Source of the DNA: JAAYKT01 sp964408955
Lineage (GTDB): Bacteria; Bacillota; Clostridia; Lutisporales; Lutisporaceae
Length of the DNA stretch: 64,000 bases
Assembly (NCBI GenBank): GCA_964408955.1
Contig: CAYPBK010000004.1
Location: forward strand, 36,079 to 100,078
Direction of reading: 5' to 3'
The notes under the pieces are model-generated. The model searched no databases. It was not told the origin of the DNA and worked only from the letters and a program-made list of their open reading frames with translations. Made by a program: the position numbers and the translations under genes. Shown here one piece after another: positions 53,385-61,803 of the stretch (its first letter is position 1; every line of letters begins with the position of its first letter).

Positions 53385-54593
53385 ATGAATTTTTTTGAAA
53401 GCTTCAAATCTGCAATATACAGCGTAAAAGCCAATAAAATGCGTTCATTTCTCACTATGCTGGGAATTATAATAGGTATATCCTCTGTAATAACTATAGT
53501 ATCTATCGGTCAAGGCGGTAAGAAAGCCATAACGGGCCAGTTTGAAAATATTGGGATGGATATAATCAATATTAAAATAAAGACAAGAGGAGAGGAAATA
53601 GAAGGCAGAGACTTATTTACTATGGAAGATGCCAAAGCAATAAAAAATAAAATACCTGAGGTTACCCATGCCATGCCCTATATGGAAGGCTATTGCTATT
53701 TTAAGACTGAGGATTTAAAGAAAGAAGCTGCTGTGGGTGCAGTAACAGAGGATTTTACAAAGCTATTAAATTTAAAAATGCTTTCCGGAAGATTTTTAAA
53801 TGAAAGAGATATAGAAAGTGGTAAAAGCGTAATAGTCATAGATGATTTAACAGCAATAAAAATGTTCAACTCTATGGATGTTCTTGGAGAAAGGCTTAAA
53901 ATAAGCGCTGGGAATAGGGAGACAAATGCTGTCGTAATAGGTGTTTGTGAGAATAATGTGGGAGACCTTGCAGCTATGTTTGGTGATAATTATCCTTCTG
54001 TTGGTTATTTTCCATTGACTATTGCCGATAAGGTTCTGGGATATTCAAATATTTGGAATATATCTGTAGCAGTGGAGGACATATCAAAGGCAGAAGAAAT
54101 ATCGGCTAAAATCATAAGGCTTTTGGAACAGCTTCATCGGAACAAGGATAAGTACATTGCCGAGGAAGGATTTAAGGAAATGGATATGGTTAATGATATA
54201 ATGGATATATTTACAGGAGTATTAGGAGCTATTGCCGGAATTTCACTTCTGGTGGGGGGCATCGGCGTAATGAATATCATGCTGGTATCCGTAACGGAAA
54301 GAACCCGGGAAATAGGGATTAGAAAAGCCCTTGGTGCCAAGAACCGCGATATAATGATGCAGTTTCTTACTGAATCATTAATACTATGTCTTATCGGCGG
54401 GATTATCGGAATGTCCTTCGGTGTTGCCGCGGGGTATGTGGTAGGTAGGTTGATAAAAATCTCTATAGGGCTTTCCCCGAGCGTAATACTTGCAGCTTTT
54501 GGTTTTTCATCTGCCGTGGGGATATTCTTTGGTCTGTACCCTGCCAATAAGGCTGCGAAGCTGGATCCTATCGAAGCGTTAAGGTATGAATAA
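53385..54593 (+). CDS. MacB/FtsX-type ABC transporter permease without ATPase partner
   Basis: 402 residues. N-terminal TM1 (MRSFLTMLGIIIGISSVITIVSIGQGG), a periplasmic-type core domain (~45-270), then three C-terminal helices including the diagnostic VTERTREIGIRKALGAKNRDI loop. This is a mechanotransmission exporter fold (MacB, LolCDE, FtsX). No ATP-binding subunit or adaptor lies next to it, which is unusual; it must use an ATPase encoded elsewhere or be a remnant. I start at ATG 53385, not the TTG 53379 before it. Substrate unknown. Confidence 0.88.
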   Translation: MNFFESFKSAIYSVKANKMRSFLTMLGIIIGISSVITIVSIGQGGKKAITGQFENIGMDIINIKIKTRGEEIEGRDLFTMEDAKAIKNKIPEVTHAMPYMEGYCYFKTEDLKKEAAVGAVTEDFTKLLNLKMLSGRFLNERDIESGKSVIVIDDLTAIKMFNSMDVLGERLKISAGNRETNAVVIGVCENNVGDLAAMFGDNYPSVGYFPLTIADKVLGYSNIWNISVAVEDISKAEEISAKIIRLLEQLHRNKDKYIAEEGFKEMDMVNDIMDIFTGVLGAIAGISLLVGGIGVMNIMLVSVTERTREIGIRKALGAKNRDIMMQFLTESLILCLIGGIIGMSFGVAAGYVVGRLIKISIGLSPSVILAAFGFSSAVGIFFGLYPANKAAKLDPIEALRYE

Positions 54594-54679
54594 AAATTAT
54601 AAATAAAAAATTCTTTGATTTATTCTTAGATAAATGATTAAATGAAAATATAGAAAACACTATGAGAAAGGTTGATTAA

Positions 54680-55210
54680 ATGACAAGCTACAAAGGCAAA
54701 GCAGGCAACCTAAGAGGAACTCTACTGGTTACCTTAACTATAATTGCAATTATTGGATCAATTTTTTACTTTACAAAGAGAGGCGTCTTTGCTTGGTTTT
54801 TGATGATATGTCTGGCACTATTGATATCCTTGGTTTACAAAGGAATGGTATTAAAAATCAGCGTTGATGATAACAGGATAATTATCAGCAGACCTTTGAG
54901 CCGCCAAGTAATCAAATTAAAGGATGTAGCTTTTTGTGCCGTTCATGATATTGGAGAAGGTGAGTGCACGTTATATACCTTTATCAGAAGGAACCAAGGT
55001 AAGAATATAGGAATAACAGGTGTAAAATCAGAAAAGCCTTATGAAGAAATAATGGAAACTTTAAGGAAAGGCGGTAAGCTGGAAGGCGTGCAGATTAACT
55101 TTAATAAAGCTTCCAAAATCCCGATAGCCTTAGTGGAGAATAATAATGAATTAAAGGAAAAAATATTGGATCACGTGGATATACATCATTATAATGCAAC
55201 ATATTGCTAA
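54680..55210 (+). CDS. Hypothetical membrane protein with PH-like domain
   Basis: 176 residues. Two membrane helices (LLVTLTIIAIIGSIFYF and WFLMICLALLISLVYKGM) are followed by a ~110-residue soluble part. Its strand pattern (LKISVDDNRIIISRPL, VIKLKDVAFCAVHDIG) resembles bacterial PH-like domains. AGAAAGG precedes ATG 54680. It follows the orphan permease by 86 bp, with no clear promoter between; a shared transcript is possible. I recognise no named family. Confidence 0.6.
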   Translation: MTSYKGKAGNLRGTLLVTLTIIAIIGSIFYFTKRGVFAWFLMICLALLISLVYKGMVLKISVDDNRIIISRPLSRQVIKLKDVAFCAVHDIGEGECTLYTFIRRNQGKNIGITGVKSEKPYEEIMETLRKGGKLEGVQINFNKASKIPIALVENNNELKEKILDHVDIHHYNATYC

Positions 55211-55222
55211 ACTTCCGTTAAA

Positions 55223-55257
55223 AAGCCCTGGGAATAAACTCAGGGTTTATTTTTTTT
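55223..55257 (+). terminator. Terminator after the PH-like membrane protein
   Basis: Stem AAGCCCTG/CAGGGTTT with a 10-nt loop, then T-rich ATTTTTTTTATC. Confidence 0.82.
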
Positions 55258-55339
55258 ATCCAAAAATAAGCGTGGATTGTCTTGCCATAAGTTAACTTTT
55301 TTTAAGAAACAAAAACAAGGCTTTTTAAGTCGAATTATA

Positions 55340-55348
55340 TGATATAAT
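55340..55348 (+). promoter_or_regulatory. Extended -10 promoter
   Basis: TGATATAAT, 32 bp before ATG 55381, with no clear -35. The same -10 as in the three promoter repeats, but the sequence before it does not match them. Confidence 0.55.
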
Positions 55349-55380
55349 TAGTTATCATAAGGTAAAATGAGAGGTGCAAT

Positions 55381-56877
55381 ATGAGAATAAAAAAAGCAAT
55401 AATTATACTATTTACAGTACTATTTACAGCATCATTCTTAACAGGATGCATGCATGAGATTTTTTCAGAAAACCCCGGGCAAGAAGTTCAAGAAGAAGTA
55501 TATTCTGAGGATATGATTGAAGAAGAAGTTGAAGAAGAAAAGGAACCGGAAATAATAGAAGAGGTAATACCGGAGGTGCAGTTTCCAATTAATACGGTAT
55601 TTATCAAAGGGAGACTGCAAAACATCAGACAAGAGCCTGTAAAGGATGCGAAGGTTGTTGCAACTCTCAAAAAGGGACAAGCTGTTTCGGTTATTGCAGA
55701 GAGAAGAGACGAAAGCGAAATAAATTGGAGCATGATAAAGTTTATCAATGACAATGGTAAGAACGAAGAAGGTTGGCTGAAATCAGATGACACTGTAAAA
55801 GACTGGATGGAATTGATGAACGAGAAATATAAGGATATGGATTATAGTCCGCAAATTAAAATAGCTGACTATCATGAAAATCCAAGGGTTAAGGTCAGGG
55901 GAGTCTATGTAACAATATATTCCGCCGGCGGTAAAAGAATAGATGAATTAATAGAAATGTCAAAAAGAAGCGGCATAAACACTTTTGTAATAGATGTTAA
56001 AGAGGACAGGGGCTATATGCTTTTTAAATCAGAAGCGGCGGAAAAATTCAGCCCAAAGGCTAATGAACATGCTACAGTTAAGGATATCAAAGCATTAATG
56101 ACGAAATTGAAGGAAAACAATATCTACACTATTGCAAGGATAGTATCCTTTAAGGACCCCACCTATACCAGCCAAAACCCGGAAAAAGCGATAATATATA
56201 AGGATACGGGAAAACCTTTTACAAATAGTGACGGACTCATATGGGCATCTCCTCACGACAGGAATCTATGGGAATATAATATTGAAGTTTCCAAGGAAGC
56301 CGTGGAGGCTGGATTTAACGAAGTACAATTTGACTATGTTAGATTTCCTGCTTCTGACGGTGGTAAACTGGATCAGCATTTAGATTATAGAAATGAGACA
56401 GGGGAGTCAAAGCCGGCGACTATACAGAATTATTTAAAATATGCCAAGGAACAATTGGCACCTATGAGGGCTTATATAGCTGCGGATGTATACGGTCTTG
56501 TCGGATCCGTAGAGGACGACATGTCCTTGGGTCAATATTGGGAGGCAATAAGCAATATAGTGGATTATATTTGCCCTATGATGTATCCCAGTCACTACGC
56601 CAACAGGACATATGGAATACCAATACCTGACGCTGACCCCTACGGAACAGTATATAATTCTACTAAAGATTCTGTTGCTAAGAATAATAATCTAAAGACA
56701 CCGGCAATAATAAGACCATGGATACAAGACTTTACAGCCCCCTGGGTAAAGGGGTATATTAAATATGGAGAAAAGCAAGTGATGGAGCAAATTAAAGCTT
56801 TGGAAGAAAACGGCGTAGATGAGTTTATGCTGTGGAATCCGAATAACAGGTTTTCCGAGGGTGCAGTATTAAAGTGA
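55381..56877 (+). CDS. Lipoprotein with SH3-like and putative glycoside hydrolase (DUF4015) domains
   Basis: 498 residues. Lipoprotein signal with lipobox LTGC (Cys ~22), then an acidic E/V-rich linker (~28-65), an SH3-like domain (~70-145; NIRQEPVKDAKVVATLKKGQAVSVI) that likely binds wall material, and a TIM-barrel-like putative glycoside hydrolase (~160-490). The latter shows RGVYVTIYSAGG, INTFVIDVKEDRGYM, FDYVRFP and MMYPSHYANRTYG, typical of the DUF4015/GH13-like clan. Members are extracellular and uncharacterised. GAGGTG precedes ATG 55381. It is followed almost directly by the 56892 gene. Confidence 0.85.
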   Translation: MRIKKAIIILFTVLFTASFLTGCMHEIFSENPGQEVQEEVYSEDMIEEEVEEEKEPEIIEEVIPEVQFPINTVFIKGRLQNIRQEPVKDAKVVATLKKGQAVSVIAERRDESEINWSMIKFINDNGKNEEGWLKSDDTVKDWMELMNEKYKDMDYSPQIKIADYHENPRVKVRGVYVTIYSAGGKRIDELIEMSKRSGINTFVIDVKEDRGYMLFKSEAAEKFSPKANEHATVKDIKALMTKLKENNIYTIARIVSFKDPTYTSQNPEKAIIYKDTGKPFTNSDGLIWASPHDRNLWEYNIEVSKEAVEAGFNEVQFDYVRFPASDGGKLDQHLDYRNETGESKPATIQNYLKYAKEQLAPMRAYIAADVYGLVGSVEDDMSLGQYWEAISNIVDYICPMMYPSHYANRTYGIPIPDADPYGTVYNSTKDSVAKNNNLKTPAIIRPWIQDFTAPWVKGYIKYGEKQVMEQIKALEENGVDEFMLWNPNNRFSEGAVLK

Positions 56878-56891
56878 TAGGAGGTCATGTT

Positions 56892-57368
56892 TTGGGTTTT
56901 TATGCAAGAGTCTTTGCTATGGAGGAAGATTATCCTTCAAGATATGCAATTTGTGAAGAATTGCTGGAAGCAGGATTTGAGTTTTCGACATTTCCCGGGA
57001 AATATGATAGTGATTTTGACGAAAAGGACTGGAAGCATCTTATGCTTCAATATGACGAAAATAATGAACCTATAAGACTTGAACGGAATATAAAGGAAAG
57101 AGACTCAATACTTGAGGAAGAGCAAGAGGAGTTTTTAGAAGCGCTGGAGGAGTTGCCGGACAGCAAAGAAAAGAAAAAAGCCGTGGATATCATCAAAGGC
57201 ATAACACAAATCTATGCTTTTGATATAGAGGAGGACATAACAGAAAAAGGTTGGGAATTCTTAAACCACCTATTTGATTTTTTGTGCGATGCAACTGACG
57301 GTTATGTGCAAATAGATGATGAAGGCATATACGATAAAGAAGGTAAAATTTTAGTGGAAATGGAATAA
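56892..57368 (+). CDS. Acidic hypothetical protein
   Basis: 158 residues starting at TTG 56892, 7 nt after AGGAGGT (56879-56885). The longer frame from GTG 56874 overlaps the previous stop and has no site of its own. The product is strongly acidic (many E/D, e.g. ILEEEQEEFLEALEELPD), mostly helical, with no signal or membrane segment. I recognise no family. Translation is probably coupled to the lipoprotein gene before it and the nitroreductase follows 32 bp later, suggesting one transcript. Confidence 0.65.
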   Translation: MGFYARVFAMEEDYPSRYAICEELLEAGFEFSTFPGKYDSDFDEKDWKHLMLQYDENNEPIRLERNIKERDSILEEEQEEFLEALEELPDSKEKKKAVDIIKGITQIYAFDIEEDITEKGWEFLNHLFDFLCDATDGYVQIDDEGIYDKEGKILVEME

Positions 57369-57400
57369 GAATGCATAAAAGAGCATGAGGAGGGGTATTT

Positions 57401-57952
57401 ATGGGCAGACAATTTGATTATGATATTATGACGGAAATAAAAGAAAGATGGTCCATGAGAGCTTTTTCTGAAGAAAAGATAAGCAATGATGATATTATGT
57501 CAGTTTTAGAAGCCGCGAGATATGCCCCATCATGTTTTAATGAGCAGCCTTGGAGGTATATTATTGCAGATAATGAAGAAAGACTTATTAAAATGAGAGG
57601 TGTGTTGGCTGAATCTAATCAAATCTGGGCTAATGCGGCTCCGATTTTGATTGCTATTCTGGCTAAAAGAAACTTTGATTATAACGGCAAAAATAATTTT
57701 TGGCACATGTTTGACACCGGTACTGCTTGGGGATACCTATCCTTGGAAGCCCAAAGAAGAGGTCTTGCCACCCATGCCATGGGCGGCTTCAGTAGAAAAG
57801 CATTAAGAGAGGAATTTAATGTTTCTGATGATTATGAGATAATTTGTGTTGTGGCTTTAGGTAAGCCCGGTGATAAGGAAAAGCTGCCGGAAAGCTTAAA
57901 AGATAGGGAAAAACCAGATATAAGGAAAAGCATCAAAGAACTGTTACTATAA
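57401..57952 (+). CDS. Nitroreductase-family flavoprotein
   Basis: 183 residues, the short single-domain FMN form. Family features: the N-terminal IKERWSMRAFSEEKIS for the phosphate of FMN, EAARYAPSCFNEQPWRYI, and DTGTAWGYLSLEAQRRGLATHAMGGF. Such enzymes reduce nitro compounds, quinones or enoates with NAD(P)H; the physiological substrate is unknown. GAGGAGG precedes ATG 57401. It ends 109 bp before the start of the T-box leader. Confidence 0.88.
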   Translation: MGRQFDYDIMTEIKERWSMRAFSEEKISNDDIMSVLEAARYAPSCFNEQPWRYIIADNEERLIKMRGVLAESNQIWANAAPILIAILAKRNFDYNGKNNFWHMFDTGTAWGYLSLEAQRRGLATHAMGGFSRKALREEFNVSDDYEIICVVALGKPGDKEKLPESLKDREKPDIRKSIKELLL

Positions 57953-58060
57953 CAATATCTGATAAAGAGGCTTTATATATTTTAATAATAAGCATAGGAA
58001 TATAAATTTAAAAAACTCTTGAAATAGTGAACAATTAATGGTAGAATGAATTTTAATAAA

Positions 58061-58444
58061 TTCAATGAAGGTTCAAAGTAAATCGGTAACAGCCTTTTAG
58101 GGAAAAGCTGTCATAGACTGCAAGCAGCTTTAGGATATGCCCGATTGAAGTTCGCTCCTGAGAAGCCGCCTGAAATATTATTAGGGTAGGCCGCAAATTC
58201 CCGGCGTTAACAAGGGTAAGGGTATCGGATTTGTCCCGTACTCTATGAGGCTGCTGTCTATTATTTAGACAAAAGGTGGTTTATGAAAATAACTTTTCAT
58301 TCCTTTTGGGGTGAAAGGTTTTTTTATTTCATATAGTATCGGTGGTATTCTTGTATCCCTAAAAAAGAGGACTTTAATGTCAAAATGGGTGGTACCGCGG
58401 AAATAGGTCGCTTTCGTCCCAAAGGAAAGCGGCTAATATTTTTT
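58061..58444 (+). ncRNA. T-box leader, Phe-type specifier, upstream of phenylacetate-CoA ligase
   Basis: The T-box is exact (TGGGTGGTACCGCGG, 58386-58400). Stem I has AGTA (58077-58080) on the 5' side of the specifier loop and ATCGG/CCGAT closing the distal stem. On the 3' side, GAAG is followed by TTC and a purine, giving the specifier UUC (58151-58153), a phenylalanine codon. The antiterminator bulge UGGU (58390-58393) suits tRNAs with A73, as in tRNA-Phe. The alternative terminator is CGCTTTC/GAAAGCG (58409-58431) with T6. Uncharged tRNA should switch the ligase on. Confidence 0.88.
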
Positions 58445-58455
58445 GGAGGTGCCTT

Positions 58456-59841
58456 ATGAAAACAATAATTCAAGAAAAATCAAGCTTAATTTGTCAAAAA
58501 CCAAAGGGTAGCTTATGTGACAATTGTCTTAACTGCATGGCAGTGAGGTCAGTTTTAGAGAGGGAGTCAAAAAGTGGTGAAGAAAATGAAGATGCAAGAA
58601 AGGAGTTAGAAGAAAAGCAAATTTTAAAGCTCAAGGACACTGTTCAGCTATTAAAAAACAAAGTACCTCATTATAAAAGGGTCCTTGGGGATGTAGAGGC
58701 AGAAGATATTAAGTCTGTAAAGGATATACAAAAGCTACCTTTTACAACAAAGGATGATTTAAGGGAAAACTATCCTTTTGGTTTGTTTGCAGTATCACAG
58801 AAAAACTTAGCCCGGATTCATGCCTCGTCGGGTACTACGGGTAAATCAACGGTAGTAGGTTATACCACCGGAGACATAGAATCTTGGGCGGAGATGGTTG
58901 CGGATGAACTGAGGCTAATTGGAGTTACTAAGGAAGATACCGTTCAAGTAGCTTATGGGTATGGTTTGTTCACAGGGGGATTGGGGCTTCATTACGGTGT
59001 GGAAAAGCTTGGAGCTACGGTTGTCCCTATTTCAGTAGGTAACACAACTAAACAGCTGCAGTTGATGGAGGATTTCGGTACTACTGTTTTAGCTTGCACG
59101 CCATCCTATGCTTTGCATCTTGCAGAAGCGGGCAGGGAACAAGGAATCAATTTTAATAAGCTTCCCATTAGGATAGGCATATTCGGCGCCGAGCCATGGA
59201 GTGAAGAAATGAGAGAGGAGATAGAAAATGCTTTCTCCATTAAAGCTTACGATATATATGGCTTAAGTGAAATAATTGGACCCGGCGTCAGCTGTGAATG
59301 CAGTGAAAGGCGTGGACTTCATATTAGGGAGGATTTATATATAGCGGAAATAATTGACCCGGATACGGGGCTTTCCTTGGATTACGGTGAGGTAGGAGAG
59401 TTGGTGCTTACATCCATCGGGAAGGAAGCCATGCCTTTGATACGATATAGGACAAAGGATATCACGGCATTGCATAAGGGACCTTGCAGGTGCGGCAGTG
59501 CAAATGTAAGGATGGATAGAGTAACGGGTAGGAGCGATGACATGCTTATTATTAAAGGTGTTAATGTTTTTCCGTCACAAATTGAAAGTGTAATAATGAA
59601 CATTCCAAAGCTGCTGCCTCATTATAATATTGTTGTAAGTAAAAAAGGCAGGCTTGACGAGCTTTTAGTACAGGTTGAAGCGGAGCTTGCAGGAAATGAA
59701 AGTATAGTAGCTGCCGATAGCCTAAGGAAAAACATTTTGGATGCAACAGGTATAGCGGTAGAAGTAAATTTGCTTCCACCGAAAACATTGCCTCGAAGTC
59801 AGGGGAAGGCAAATCGAGTTACAGATTTAAGGCATAGCTGA
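58456..59841 (+). CDS. paaK: Phenylacetate-CoA ligase (AMP-forming) with an N-terminal cysteine motif
   Basis: Activates phenylacetate or another arylacetate to its CoA thioester via an acyl-AMP. 461 residues against ~430 for typical PaaK. ATP motif ASSGTTGKSTVVGYT, then AYGYGLFTGGLGLHYG, DIYGLSEIIGPGV, and RSDDMLIIKGVNVFPSQIE. The extra N terminus has four cysteines in C-x7-C-x2-C-x2-C (C13, C21, C24, C27), possibly a metal site, and another Cys pair sits in GPCRCGS. It sits directly behind a Phe-type T-box, so its job is linked to phenylalanine-derived acids. GGAGGTG precedes ATG 58456. Substrate range not shown. Confidence 0.92.
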   Translation: MKTIIQEKSSLICQKPKGSLCDNCLNCMAVRSVLERESKSGEENEDARKELEEKQILKLKDTVQLLKNKVPHYKRVLGDVEAEDIKSVKDIQKLPFTTKDDLRENYPFGLFAVSQKNLARIHASSGTTGKSTVVGYTTGDIESWAEMVADELRLIGVTKEDTVQVAYGYGLFTGGLGLHYGVEKLGATVVPISVGNTTKQLQLMEDFGTTVLACTPSYALHLAEAGREQGINFNKLPIRIGIFGAEPWSEEMREEIENAFSIKAYDIYGLSEIIGPGVSCECSERRGLHIREDLYIAEIIDPDTGLSLDYGEVGELVLTSIGKEAMPLIRYRTKDITALHKGPCRCGSANVRMDRVTGRSDDMLIIKGVNVFPSQIESVIMNIPKLLPHYNIVVSKKGRLDELLVQVEAELAGNESIVAADSLRKNILDATGIAVEVNLLPPKTLPRSQGKANRVTDLRHS

Positions 59842-59863
59842 TTATAGAAGTAAAAATGTATAA

Positions 59864-59905
59864 AAAAGCTCCGGTTATCTTATATCTAAAGAAACCGGAG
59901 CTTTT
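59864..59905. terminator. Bidirectional terminator of paaK and acuB-like genes
   Basis: Perfect stem AAAAGCTCCGGTT/AACCGGAGCTTTT with a 16-nt loop. It is the shared end of the convergent genes. Confidence 0.9.
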
Positions 59906-59908
59906 GCC

Positions 59909-60547
59909 CTATTTATGAATTAAAATATGTTTAATTTTATAACCTTTTTCGTTAAGCTTCTTTTCAATGGTGCTGATATCCATTTGTGGGGATCTAACTA
60001 CTAAATCCCTGACTCCGTTACCTTCAAATAACGCAATATGAGTGATGTTTACATGCTCGGAATAATATATTTCTGCAATATCCGCAACCCCTCCAGGGAC
60101 ATCCTTTGTTTCTATTGTTATACGGCTTCCTTTATCCTTAAAGCCTAATAAGTCTATAAAAGCATCAAATATATCACTTTCTGTAATGATACCTACTAAT
60201 TCACCGTCTTCCATGACAGGTAAAGTGCTGATTTTATTTTCTCTCATTATGACTGCAGCTTCTTCTAACAAACTGCCGGCTTCAATGGTAATAACCTTTT
60301 TTGTCATAGCGCTTTTAACTGTTATAGTTGATAAAAAGTAGTTTACCTCAAAAATACTAAGGGAAGTGGCTTTCGTCGGGGATACCGATTGTATGTCGCT
60401 TTTTGTGAGTATGCCGGATATTTTACCGTTGTCTACTACTGGGAATACTTTAAAATCCTTTTCCCTGAAAAGTGCTACGGCATCAGCAATAGTGGTGCTG
60501 GAGGGTATGGTAAAAGGTTCCTTGGTCATTCTGTTTCTAATAAACAT
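59909..60547 (-). CDS. AcuB-like protein: two CBS domains and an ACT-like domain
   Basis: 212 residues. CBS1 (~1-62; MTKEPFTIPSSTTIADAVALF), CBS2 (~75-135; MTKKVITIEAGSLLEEAAVIM, TLPVMEDGELVGIITESDI), then an ACT-like ligand domain (ITIETKDVPGGVADIAEIY). This matches AcuB, a protein of acetoin or acetyl-CoA-synthetase loci whose CBS pair binds adenylates. Its convergence with an acyl-CoA ligase may be meaningful or chance. GAAAGGAG precedes ATG 60547. No catalytic motif. Confidence 0.85.
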   Translation of the reverse strand: MFIRNRMTKEPFTIPSSTTIADAVALFREKDFKVFPVVDNGKISGILTKSDIQSVSPTKATSLSIFEVNYFLSTITVKSAMTKKVITIEAGSLLEEAAVIMRENKISTLPVMEDGELVGIITESDIFDAFIDLLGFKDKGSRITIETKDVPGGVADIAEIYYSEHVNITHIALFEGNGVRDLVVRSPQMDISTIEKKLNEKGYKIKHILIHK

Positions 60548-60867
60548 ACTATTCTCCTTTCAAAATTTATTTTTAGTTTCCTACAATTATTGAAGCGATA
60601 TATTACTGTAATTCCTATCTTTATATTTACAATTATACCAAATAATTTTTTGGTAAGCAATGGTACGAGTTATTCTTGCATGGAATAGAAAATTATTAGT
60701 CTTGGAACTCCTGCAATCGTATCAAATATAATAAGCTCTACTGGAACTATAGTTATATCTGAACTATAATAATTGAAAATTTGGGCTTCCCATGTAAAGA
60801 GGTTTTAGTATAAAATAATAGAATATACTAGTTGTACTATTTATAAGGATTATGATGAGGTGAAGCT
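60548..60867. other. Intergenic region between acuB-like and EamA genes
   Basis: 320 bp, AT-rich. GAACTATAGTTATA and TGAACTATAAT (~60740-60775) share a GAACTATA core and could be a regulator site. No gene or clear terminator. TGAGGTG at ~60856 is the ribosome site of the next gene. Confidence 0.4.
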
Positions 60868-61731
60868 TTGAAGTTTATGAATTTTAAAAATGAAAGAATA
60901 AAATCCATTGTTTATTTGATTATTGCTTCGGTGCTTTGGAGCACTGCGGGAATTTTGATAAAGCTAGTGGATTGGAACCCACTGGCAATAGCAGGTACAA
61001 GGAGCTTTATAGCATCCTTTGTTGTTTTGGCATATATTAAAAAGCCAAAGATAACTAAATCAAAGGCACAAATAGGAGGGGCGTTTGCCTATGCTGCTAC
61101 TGTAATACTGTTTGTCACAGCTAATAAGCTTACGACACCAGCAAATGTAATACTTTTACAATTTACTGCACCTATTTTTGTTGCATTGCTCAGCGCTTGG
61201 CTGCTTAAGGAAAGAATCTTTTGGTATGATTGGATAACCATGGTATGTGTTTTCGGCGGCATGATACTCTTTTTTATTGATGGTGTGGGATTTGGTAATA
61301 TGCTGGGCAATGTACTTGCGGTAATAAGCGGATTTTTCCTAGCTTGTGTAACCATTGCATTAAGGTTTCAAAAAGACGGCTCTCCTGTTGAAACAGCATG
61401 GTTAGGTAATATTATCACTTTTCTTGTTACTATGCCTTTTATCTTTAAATCCATGCCTGATAGAAGAAGTATTATAGGTTTGCTCCTTTTGGGAGTTTTT
61501 CAGCTTGGTACGGCGTATATTCTATATGCCTTATCTATGAAGCATATTAATGCTTTGGAAGCGATTCTCATAACTGTAGTGGAGCCTCTTTTAAACCCTG
61601 TTTGGGTATTTTTGTTTGCAGGAGAAGCCCCAAGTCTATATGCAGCGGTGGGCGGATTTTTCGTGTTATCAGCAATAACGATAAGAAGCATTTATGTAAG
61701 CAAAAAGACAGATACTGCGGATACAATATAG
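60868..61731 (+). CDS. EamA/DMT-family exporter
   Basis: 287 residues with ten membrane helices in two EamA repeats. The first begins ASVLWSTAGILIKLVDWNPLAIAGTRSFIASFVVL, split here as SVLWSTAGILIK and WNPLAIAGTRSF; the second has LLLGVFQLGTAYILYALSM and VEPLLNPVWVFLFAGE, a typical closing motif. Drug/metabolite exporters of this kind move amino acids or toxic small molecules; the substrate is unknown. TTG 60868 is the start, 7 nt after GAGG; ATG 60877 is less well placed. It precedes the MATE exporter by 72 bp, likely in one transcript. Confidence 0.87.
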   Translation: MKFMNFKNERIKSIVYLIIASVLWSTAGILIKLVDWNPLAIAGTRSFIASFVVLAYIKKPKITKSKAQIGGAFAYAATVILFVTANKLTTPANVILLQFTAPIFVALLSAWLLKERIFWYDWITMVCVFGGMILFFIDGVGFGNMLGNVLAVISGFFLACVTIALRFQKDGSPVETAWLGNIITFLVTMPFIFKSMPDRRSIIGLLLLGVFQLGTAYILYALSMKHINALEAILITVVEPLLNPVWVFLFAGEAPSLYAAVGGFFVLSAITIRSIYVSKKTDTADTI

Positions 61732-61803
61732 CATTATTAAAATAAACCATGAGTAATTATTAATATTGGAAAGTAAATAATATGGAAATTAACGGAGGAA
61801 TTT

